From positions 1-28,520 of the forward strand of contig JAGFNK010000640.1 in NCBI GenBank assembly GCA_025769875.1: a DNA stretch of 28,520 nucleotides, given 5' to 3'. Below are positions 20,652 to 28,520 of this stretch, piece after piece (the first letter of the stretch is position 1; each line of letters begins with the position of its first letter). The notes under the pieces were generated by a model. It made no database searches. It was given only the letters and a program-made list of their open reading frames with translations, and was not told the origin of the DNA. This stretch comes from Russula earlei (taxonomy: Eukaryota > Basidiomycota > Agaricomycetes > Russulales > Russulaceae). A program made the translations under genes and the position numbers.

Positions 20652-20960
20652 GAGAGGGGATGTGAGCGTTAAGTTGGGACGCACCGCACCCGGTCGAGTG
20701 CTTTAACAGCATCTTCTTGGTTCCGATTAGCTCGCCGAAAGCACATACGAACCCATCCGATGAGGTAAGCACCCTCCACAAATGCAACGTCAACGGCATC
20801 AGCTCGTCTTGTTGCTTCAATGCATGTAGCCCACGCCGCAGGACTTCTGCCATCCCACATCACATCGTACTGTACTTCCGGTAGACCGATAAGCTCTCGG
20901 GACAGTCACATTTCCATGTTGGATAATGCCGGAATCCCGGGCCGTCGGCTGGAATGTCAG
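20652..20960. promoter_or_regulatory. Divergent promoter between ERG8 and the metallophosphoesterase gene
   Basis: A 309-bp head-to-head interval. The plus-strand frame is open through most of it (from about 20820), so the start of the phosphoesterase gene could lie further upstream than I placed it. No clear TATA-like box is seen. Confidence 0.4.
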
Positions 20961-22531
20961 ATGCACAAACCCACGATGAGGTGTTCACCGCAGGCCATGA
21001 GAATTGCGTGGCTCGCGGTCGTTTTGTGGTTCGAGCTCGGCATCTTCATCACCGCAGGTACACGATGCCGTTGGCCCGATCCAGTACGTCCGTTCGAACA
21101 ACCATTCCCTCCTGATTCTCTGACCCGGTGATCCAACAGGGAAAGGGAAAGGCGACTCACATCCTCCTCATCGCCGATCCTCAGATTCTTGATCAAAGAT
21201 CTTACCCGGAGCGCAACTCATTCCTTAGGGCCGTGTCCCGGATCTTCGTCGACATGAATCTACGCAAGGCGTGGCGCGTCGCGAAGGGCACCCATCCGCA
21301 CGCAGTCATCTTCCTCGGAGATATGATGGACAACGGGTTCGCAGACATGCCCATAGAAGAGTGCGTGCCTCCTCCCCACTCTATCCCCCTCAGGACGATT
21401 TCTCAGATCAACTTTCCCCCCTCCTACAAAACAAAAAAACATGGCATGTAGATACCAAGAGTCCATCCGGCGTTTCCGTTCCATCTTCTCCGCGCCGCGC
21501 TCGCTCCCGGTGTATTATATCCCAGGCAACCACGACGTAGGCCTGGGGAACCGTCAAGGCACCTCGACGTCTGCGCGATATCGCTACAAAACGGTGTTTG
21601 GCCCTCTCGCTCAACAGGCGTTTCTCGGTGGGCATTCTCTGTTCATGATCGATGCGCCTGCCCTCGTAGATGAGGACTGGCACCGAGAGGAATCAGGGCG
21701 AAACCGTACGGCTGGCCTTCCCCAAGAACTCGCGTATCTCCGGCACATACGTGCCCAGCACAACGCCGGTGGGTTGTCAATCCCGTACCCCACCACAATT
21801 TGATGACCGACGGTTTCGTGCGAAGACGCGCCCCTGATCCTGTTTACCCACATCCCCCTGTATCGTTTGCCAGGCTCTAGCTGCGGTCCGCTCCGCGAGA
21901 AGGGGAGTCTCCCCGCCGTCCGTGGGCAGGGGTACCAAACCCTCTTCACCCCCGAGACCTCCCAACTTCTCCTCAACGAACTCCAACCCACGCTCATTTT
22001 CAGGTATTCCTTCGTTCCACTCTTTCACGTCTTCTAAAGAAGATTTTAATTCCCTCCTACCTTCGCACGGCCGAACGAACATCACACAGCGGCGACGATC
22101 ACGACTACTGTGAGTATACCCACACCGCTAACGGACGGCGCATACCCGAAGTGACCGTCAAGTCGCTCTCGATCGCGATGGGCGTCCGTCAGCCAGGATA
22201 CCAGCTCTTGTCTCTCTCTAGCGAGGCACGCACAAGCGCGCACAAGCCATGCACGCTGCCCGATCAGCTCCGCGTCTACTGTTGGGTGTACGTCCCACTT
22301 GCATTGGGCACGGTTCTCCTTGTGGCCGCACGCGCGACGTTGTCACGCCAACAGAGGCACGCCGCGAAGCGTTCGGAAACACTGCCCGAGCATTGCGTCG
22401 TGTCGCTGCAAACGCCGCTTCCGGCCCCACACAGGAGACGTTACCCTCTGCGGGTTGCGGAGGGTGTTTGGGCAATCGCGTGGCCATCGCTCGCCCTCTA
22501 CGTGATCATCTGTGTCACGACATTCTGGTAG
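20961..22531 (+). CDS. Cdc1/Ted1/MPPE1-like membrane metallophosphoesterase
   Basis: Members of this ER/Golgi family are Mn-dependent phosphoesterases that remove ethanolamine phosphate from GPI-anchor mannoses, aiding exit of GPI proteins from the ER. Five exons: 20961-21083, 21140-21360, 21452-21768, 21826-22003 and 22090-22531, about 426 residues, frame intact. An N-terminal membrane helix (IAWLAVVLWFELGIFITA) is followed by CRWPD. The metal-site motifs are ADPQI (D), GDMMDNG (GDxxD), GNHD, FTHIPLYR and SGDDHDYCEY. Two C-terminal hydrophobic helices flank a basic loop (VYVPLALGTVLLVAA; WAIAWPSLALYVIICVTTFW). Metal ligands are all present, so activity is expected. The start is uncertain: ATGs at 20961, 20976 and 20997 are in frame, as is one upstream. 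Which paralogue it is (Cdc1 or Ted1) cannot be decided by eye. Confidence 0.92.
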
Positions 22532-23255
22532 GACGCGCGAGCCCCGTGCGCGATATATTTATGCACGTCTTCTAGCTTTTGGGAACACCGATTGTTCTCC
22601 TATGCTGTTTCTATGCATTCGGGACCAAGTGTCATCATACGTGCACAAGCGCAAGCATGTATATTATAGGTTCAGGATGTAGGAACACATCAAAGAGCGA
22701 GAACATAACAGTGCATTCAAATTCCTGGCTTGGAGACTCAGACAGCCGCCCTAGCACTTGGTACAGAAGTCACCATGATGAACAATCAATCAACTGGCGG
22801 CCCCGGAGAGATTCTGATCCCTTCTCCACGTTGTAATGGCTAGAGGTGAAAGCCATGATGACTACAATCTGGGAAGATCCATGGCAGCATCCTCTGCCTG
22901 TGAGGCTCCCTCACCCTCTTCACCCTCTCACCTATCTTTGGCTCATCCTTCAATCTGAATGCCATAAGTGAACGTTCCAATAGTTTTTTGTACGATTCCT
23001 TGTCTGCGTCCTGGATCTGGTCCGACGTTCTGAGGTCAAAGGCCTGCAAGCCAGATATTGAAAGCAGTAAACCCGTCAGAATCATCCTTGGGGGCCGTTT
23101 CCTGAAGGCTATGCAGAGGCTAAGGCAAAAAACCAACTCGGATAACATAACTGGCTTCATATCCTCGTTTGCCAGCTTCAGGGTCACCACCTCCGAATAG
23201 TAATGTTTGAATGGAGCGGATGATAACATGAAATCGATCTATAATGTTATTTTCT
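22532..23255. other. Intergenic region, 3' sides of the phosphoesterase and J-like genes
   Basis: This 724-bp gap has no recognised gene apart from the weak minus-strand open frame at 22840-23229. The part next to the phosphoesterase stop is AT-richer and probably 3' UTR. Confidence 0.4.
22840..23229 (-). CDS. Weak candidate ORF (129 aa), unknown
   Basis: An uninterrupted ATG-to-stop frame with two moderately hydrophobic stretches (VMLSELVFCLSLCIAF and MILTGLLLSISGLQAF), followed by a charged segment rich in Lys, Asp and Glu. I recognise no family. Its 3' end lies 308 bp from the phosphoesterase stop and its 5' end 27 bp from the J-like stop. It could be a small membrane protein or chance open sequence; the opposite strand is also partly open. 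Treat as tentative. Confidence 0.22.
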   Translation of the reverse strand: MLSSAPFKHYYSEVVTLKLANEDMKPVMLSELVFCLSLCIAFRKRPPRMILTGLLLSISGLQAFDLRTSDQIQDADKESYKKLLERSLMAFRLKDEPKIGERVKRVREPHRQRMLPWIFPDCSHHGFHL

Positions 23256-25223
23256 TCACTGTCCTCGCGCCTCACGCCACAACGGCGTCAACGCCTGTGC
23301 GACCGTATTTGCAGCTACTTCGATCATCCCACGCGCATCGTCGTCTCCTATCGCGGCGAGCAAGCCCCGTGCGCTCCATCGGTCCGGATGGAACCGCCTG
23401 TGCGATTTCTCGACAAAGGCGCGGTAGTCCTGCGCACGCATGTGCCCGCGCACGGTGTGGAAGAACGCCTCCACGGCGGACCAGTCGATATCTTCCGGCC
23501 CAAAGGCGAACGGCGCGCGGAGGGTTGGCCAGGGGATGTCCTCAAACGTCAACGACGCGGGCTTCGCCGTCTCGTCGAAGGATTCACAGAGCACCCGGTA
23601 GCGCTCGAGTGCGCGCTGGGACGTCCAGGGTCCGCGGGCCCAGCGCGCGCGCTGCGCCTCTCTGCGCCGCTTTGCTGCCTCTGCTGCCTCTGCCTCCGCC
23701 TGGCGCTCGCGCTCAGCTTCGAGGCGCTTTCGTTCCGCTCGCGCGAGCGCTTCGGCTTCCTCGCGCCTGCGCCGTCGCTCATGCTCCGCTCTTCGCTCTT
23801 CCTCCTCCTCTCGCTCCTGACGCTCCCTTGCGCGCTCGGCCGCCTCCCAGAGCGGCCGGTCGCGCTCGAGCTCGGCGATCTTGCGGCGAGACTCGGCGAT
23901 GCGTTCTTCGTGCATGCGCAGTTCGTCGAGTGCCTCGGTCAGCCCGTCTGCTTCTTCAGGTACAGTTGCGCCGTCATCGTGTCCCGGTTCTTCTGTTCGT
24001 CGAGGGAGTCAGTTCAATGAGAAGGGCATTTGACCGTTGTTACTTACCGCTCGGCCGAGTGTACTCTTCTGGCATCTCGGCGATGATATCCTCCATAAGC
24101 GCTTGATCGCGGGCATCCCGACGTGCGGCACGTTCTGTGTTCATTCGACGCATATACTCCTCCGTCCGTGTGCGGACGCGTTCTTTCGATTTGGCAGCCG
24201 CGCCACGGCGAACCGAATCAGGTGAGCGCGTGCGCACCCGTTTAAAGGGCGTGAGCCTGGAGTCGTCGTCCAACATTGTTGGCGAGACAGCTTCATCACC
24301 TACCGAAGTGACGCCATGTTAGCGAGTGGTGAGTACATGAATAGAGTGAACAATACATTTCCGCCGCTTATGAGGTGAAGGAGGGGTGGGGGTTTGTGGC
24401 GGGGTCCTTTGCATGTTTTCGTCAGCAGGGACCTGCGATTGCACGTCTTGGACGTTGACCGGTGTTGCTCTGGGAATGAATATGCGTCGCCCGCCGCCCC
24501 GTCTTTCGCGAACCCGCCTAACAGGTACATGGGTCCGCGGAGGTTGGCGCATTGCATTGTAGTTTAACGTTGTATCTATCTCGAGTTGATCTTCATCACT
24601 TTCCGAGTCGACGACATGAATGACATGTCTTCGCTTTTTTGGCGAGTGTTGATTGTCCTCCTCGAGGCTCGAAGGAGGCGTTGAAAGTCGTCTTTTCTGT
24701 GAGCCATCAGGAAAGGTGGATGATCGGGACGACGTAGAGGACCATGCGAATGAGGGGGCTGACAGAACTTTGGCACGAATTGTAGGAGGCTGAGGCGGGG
24801 CTGGGACAAAACATTCATAGAAAGGGTCAAGCTTGTGAATATCCCACTGGTCCTCATCACATGTGACGACGTTTCTGAAGGAAGATACACGTCAGAAGAT
24901 TGCAGGATGTCCTGACAGACAAGCAAGTACCCAAGAAAGTCGACGGGGCGAGGCCAGGGACCCTCGTCACTTACTCCTTCTGCAAGTCGCGCTCGAGGAA
25001 CAAATCTCCAACAAGAAGAACCGCTCGGGTGCGATTCGATCACAATGCGCTTTGGATTGGACGGGCAATCTCGAGCGTGGTAGGGGTGGGTATTTGACGC
25101 AGTGAGGGGATGAAACGACGCGAATGACAACTTCGCGTCTGGATGACGCAACACGCGCGAAGGTTGTGTCTGATCAAGTTGTCCTGGATGTGGGCCTGAT
25201 AGTGAGCGTAAAGGAGCGGTCAT
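23256..25223 (-). CDS. Uncharacterised coiled-coil protein with J-like (HPD) C-terminal region; possible frame break in exon 1
   Basis: Four exons on the minus strand: 25223-24975, 24874-24357, 24299-24048 and 23992-23256, about 585 residues. The N-terminal part (SGPHPGQ, HPDAKLSFASFHPLT, RIVIESHP; then VLLVGDLFLERDLQKE and CDEDQWDIHKLDPFYECFVP) looks like a folded domain I cannot name. A disordered basic middle with nuclear-localisation-like SPKKRRH and PHKRRK follows. Next is a long Glu/Arg-rich coiled coil (about 390-460), then LTFEDIPWPTL and KSHRRFHPDRW with the HPD tripeptide of J domains, resembling the divergent J-like region of NFKBIL1-type proteins. Exons 2-4 are in phase. Exon 1 needs a one-base (or two-base) correction near 25020-25032 to join RIVIESHP to VLLVGDL. 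Function unknown; a nuclear role is inferred from the basic motifs. Confidence 0.72.
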
Positions 25224-25384
25224 TGAGTTTACAGAGCAGAGCAGACGTGCAAAAGCAAAACACGCGCATCACATGGTTTGCTCAGCAGCATCGGCAATCG
25301 CCGCCAGGGAGGGGAGAGACGCAGATGACTCGTCGTAATATCTTCTGGTCTGGACATCTACCTGTATTATATCGAGGACCAGTA
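25224..25384. promoter_or_regulatory. Compact divergent promoter of the J-like gene and the GTPBP1-family gene
   Basis: Only 161 bp separates the two start codons. The interval has no clear TATA box. The short shared promoter suggests that the two genes may be co-regulated. Confidence 0.45.
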
Positions 25385-27950
25385 ATGGCAACATTACAGT
25401 CCTTCCAGGCTGAAATTGAGGACATCCGAAATCGCGAACTCGCAAAGACCCGCGCACATTCGCAGCCGGACGCCCTCAAGAGGGCACATACAGATCACAA
25501 ATCCACGCCCAAAGTTAGAAAGAAGACCATCGGTAATGAAGCGCCAGGGACATCCCCTGTACCAACGCCTTTCGTCGATGAGTCGACCCAAGATCTCACA
25601 GATGTCGAGCGTTCCATCGAGGTGCGCAATACTCGTTCCCACCTCCGTTTACCATTTCCACTGACATACCATCGCACAGAGTGCGCTGCTATCTCCAGCA
25701 GGAGGAGATGCTCAGGCAAGGGATTTAATAGCGACACTCCTGACCCATCAAGGGGGAGAGTATCTACTTCGGCTGGGTCCTCGCCCCCCAAGTGCATCAT
25801 TACTTGCCAATGAAAATCTTGACGACGCCAATGGTTGGATAGGAGATCGAAGGACGGGGGCAGAGATTGACGCCATGATTGCCCATCTCAGTCAACTAGT
25901 CGAGGAAGTTGGCGGCAAGGTACTCTCTGCGGTCAACGACTCCTTCTTCCTCTCATAAAATGAGCGTCAGACTTGCACATTATTACGTGTGGGGAATCCA
26001 TATCCTCGGGCTTCAGTGTTGCTTCGATTACCTCCACCTGACGTGTCTCTCATACCCGAGGTACGATGCGCGGTGGTCGGAAATGTAGATAGCGGCAAGT
26101 CAACCATACTCGGCGTGCTGACGAGAGGTGAGTTCCGATCAACGTACCTACCCGTAAGTCCTCTCAAATTGAGAGATAGGTGGCCTTGACGATGGGAGAG
26201 GGTTGGCTCGCGTTGCCCTCTTTAGGCATAAGCATGAGATAGAAAGCGGACGGACTTCTTCAGTCGGCATGGAGGTAAGTGATCTGGTGGTCTCTTGGAC
26301 GTAGACTTTAAACAAAGCAGATATTGGGCTTTGATGTTGCTGGCGCACCCATACTCCCGCTTTCGTCTGGCTCCCTCGACCCTGACGTTCTCCGAAGGGA
26401 AAGACTCGGCTGGGAAGAGATCTCACATCGCTCGGCAAAGATTGTAACGTTTATCGGTAGGTCCCCGTGTCGAATGGATGTACTTATCTTCACAATTTCT
26501 CAGACTTGGCTGGCCATGAGAGATATCTTAAGACCACACTATACGGCCTGACGTCCGGAGCACCATCCTGTGTGATCCTGGTCATTGGGGCTAATGCTGG
26601 TGTCATTGGCATGTCGAAAGAGCACCTGGCCGTGGCTCTCGCCCTCAGTGTCCCAATCGTTGTTTGTATAACCAAGGTATCAAACATTTCTATTCGACCA
26701 TCTGAGCCTCCTCCGCCGACGTTTAATCACAGGTAGATATGACGCCACCTAACAAACTCGAAGAAACGCTATCGCAGGTGGTTAAAATTCTGCGTAGCCG
26801 TGGTTGCCGGCGGGTACTCTATTGTGTTCACTTGCGCCGTTTTCACCTAAACCCTTCCACTTCCAGGAGGAATCCAGTGTTCGTCAAGTCGATCGAAGCG
26901 GCCATCGAGGTTTCGCAAATCTATGCCAAGGAAAAGTAGATCATTTCATTGAGTTTCGCGACTCAGCCTCATGCTCTCCACCTAGAATTTGTCCCATATT
27001 CCAAGTCTCCAACGTTACTGGCACCGGTCTTAACCTCGTACGCAGCTCATCTGAGTGTCACCAACTCTGTCTAACGTCTCAAACACCTCAGGTTCGCACA
27101 TTCCTCAATATGCTACCGGCAAGCGAGGGCGATGCCGAGCGCTTTGATGCTACGCAGCCACTTGAGGTTTATTCATCCCTAGTCACCGCGTCGCTCGTCT
27201 TCTTGATCAATGGATCTATGTAGTTTTCGGTGACGGATATCTGGTCTGTGCCCTACGTCGGCACGGTCGTGAACGGCCTGCTCAACTGTGGCACCGTCCA
27301 GAAGGGCGATCCAGTACTCTTTGGACCAGACTCCAACGGGTCCTACGCCCCGACCGTCGTCAAGACCATGCAACGCAAGCGCGCCGATGTTACGACGGCG
27401 GTGGCTGGGCAAACGGTCGCATTAGCGCTCAAGCATGTGCCTCGTGCGGCGGTGCGCAAAGGGATGGTGATCGTGCACCGAACGGAGATACCACCGCGAG
27501 GTGTGGATTTCTCCCTTCCCCTGCGCAAGGTCCAGGTGATGCCAACTCATTGTCGGCGGTTTCAGCGGTGAGGAGGTTCGAAGGACAGGTTTTGATCCTG
27601 TACCACAATACCACCATGCAGCCAAATTATCAGGCCATGCTGCATTGCGGTGTACGTCCTTTTTGACCTCCATCCTTCGCGAACTGCGGGAGCAGCTGAC
27701 GTATGCACGCTAGGCGGTCCGGCAGACAGTCCGTATCGTCACCATCGACCATCCGCAAAACCTCTTGCGGACGGGAGACCGCGCCACGGTTGTGTTCGAG
27801 TTCATCGCACACCCTGAATTCGTCAAGGCTGGTATGAAATTGCTTTTCCGTGAAGGAAAGACGAAGGTAAGTGTCGCTCATCTTTGTCTGGGCTTATCTC
27901 AAGGTTGACTGTTCATGCAGGGTCTTGGTGTCATCACGAAACTTCTATAA
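25385..27950 (+). CDS. GTPBP1: GTPBP1/GTPBP2-family translational GTPase, one frame break
   Basis: This is a GTPase related to eEF1A and Hbs1. Animal GTPBP1 binds aminoacyl-tRNA and promotes exosome-linked mRNA turnover or ribosome rescue. Fourteen exons: 25385-25621, 25680-25919, 25971-26127, 26180-26274, 26321-26456, 26504-26676, 26733-26813, about 26870-26935, 26986-27037, 27092-27166, 27224-27500, 27566-27651, 27714-27866 and 27921-27950, about 619 residues. G motifs: GNVDSGKST (about 196-204), [30 protein letters not shown] and SNVTG. Domain II/III blocks are [40 protein letters not shown] and the C-terminal GLGVITKLL. The exon 7/8 junction is one base out of phase: CGGCGGGT at 26808-26815 would fit with one G fewer, giving [10 protein letters not shown]. 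An acidic, charged N-terminal region of about 155 residues precedes the GTPase core. The ATG at 25385 was preferred because the upstream open frame overlaps the divergent gene. Confidence 0.94.
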
Positions 27951-28520
27951 GCTCCCGTTGCCTTGCATTGTGAGTAGGCTGAGAATCAGCCGAAGCGCGC
28001 TCAATACCTTATTTGTCATCCTTGCAAAGTGTATTAATGCCTCGATTGCCCGCTAGCACAGTCTGTAATATCTGGCCACTGCATATATCAACCCGATAGT
28101 TTTGATTTTGTTGTTTGTTCTTCAAGTTTTGTTCGTGTTCACAGTGCTGTAATACATGTTGCTGGACCATTAATTGTCATCACGTCATGATCACATTCCG
28201 ATACTCGGGCAACAACAAACCCATGCGTTACAGGTATACTACGTATCCACCAAGTGGATACGTGAACCGACCACAATGGAGTTCAAGGTCAATCATTCTA
28301 CAGGACTGATAGTTCCTGACATGCAAGAAGTGGTAAGCCGAAAAAGCAGAGGAATTATGTTGCGAGCGAGCATACCATGGAAAGCTCACAATAACATACA
28401 ACAACAACCAAGTCTTCGCGTGGACAAGACTTTCGAGACTCTTTCGCGTCAGCAGTGAACGATAAGCACTCCGGCATTCCGAGGATCCAGGTAGTGTGTC
28501 AGATGACGCCTAAGACCGAT
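27951..28520. other. 3' flank of the GTPBP1-family gene, no gene recognised
   Basis: AT-richer sequence with a T-rich stretch at about 28098-28135. The largest open frame (plus, 28174-28458) is Gln/Ser-rich at its end and has no recognised motif. It could be part of a gene continuing past the window edge, but I cannot support a call. Confidence 0.4.

Noticed and set aside
23207..24106. Two long plus-strand ORFs (299 and 258 aa)
   Set aside because: Antisense shadows of the GC-rich coiled-coil exon of the J-like gene; composition is Arg/Ala/Leu-rich and repetitive.
24576..25223. Single 215-aa minus-strand ORF as a gene by itself
   Set aside because: Only its first part (to about 25033) looks coding. 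The rest is intron or the wrong frame of exon 2 of the J-like gene.
25124..25384. Upstream in-frame extension of the GTPBP1-family gene
   Set aside because: It overlaps the 5' coding part of the divergent gene and shows no GTPBP1 similarity; the ATG at 25385 is better.

Overview
This is a eukaryotic, almost certainly basidiomycete (Agaricomycete-type) genomic window. Genes on both strands are cut by about 60 very short GT-AG introns (mostly 45-100 bp), intergenic gaps are short and CT-rich, and the encoded families are fungal. No bacterial, viral or organellar feature was seen. Exon maps were built by hand from splice signals, reading frame and remembered family motifs; no alignment was run.

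Layout. (1) 1-4425: 3' part of a mitochondrial cysteine desulfurase gene (NFS1), heavily damaged and split in its last exon by a 3,156-bp insertion (1134-4289) with perfect 13-bp terminal inverted repeats. The insertion carries a 30-bp tandem repeat and a large foldback hairpin. (2) 4620-6701 (+): CCT6, the zeta subunit of the cytosolic chaperonin. (3) 7941-9558 (-): TLG2, a syntaxin-16-type Qa-SNARE. (4) 10093-10781 (+): an 86-residue Cys-rich protein from five tiny exons. (5) 11362-13695 (-): NAR1, a cytosolic Fe-S assembly factor. (6) 14683-16012 (-): a secreted, probably GPI-anchored, polysaccharide lyase 14-like protein. (7) 16335-18554 (+): an AAAP/AVT-type amino acid transporter, convergent with (8) 18699-20651 (-): ERG8 phosphomevalonate kinase. 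(9) 20961-22531 (+): a Cdc1/Ted1/MPPE1-like membrane metallophosphoesterase. (10) 23256-25223 (-): an uncharacterised coiled-coil protein with a J-like C-terminus containing HPD. (11) 25385-27950 (+): a GTPBP1-family translational GTPase.

The genes are mostly unrelated housekeeping loci (protein folding, endosome-Golgi fusion, Fe-S biogenesis, sterol precursors, GPI/ER maturation, translation or mRNA turnover), not a pathway cluster. NFS1 and NAR1 both serve Fe-S biogenesis but lie 7 kb apart with unrelated genes between them.

Two signals stand out. The first is the transposon-split NFS1 relic, which implies a working copy or allele elsewhere. The second is a set of isolated one-base frame breaks in five otherwise well-conserved genes (CCT6, PL14-like, transporter, J-like, GTPBP1). 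At least two fall in or beside short homopolymers, which suggests consensus error or a variant haplotype rather than real loss.
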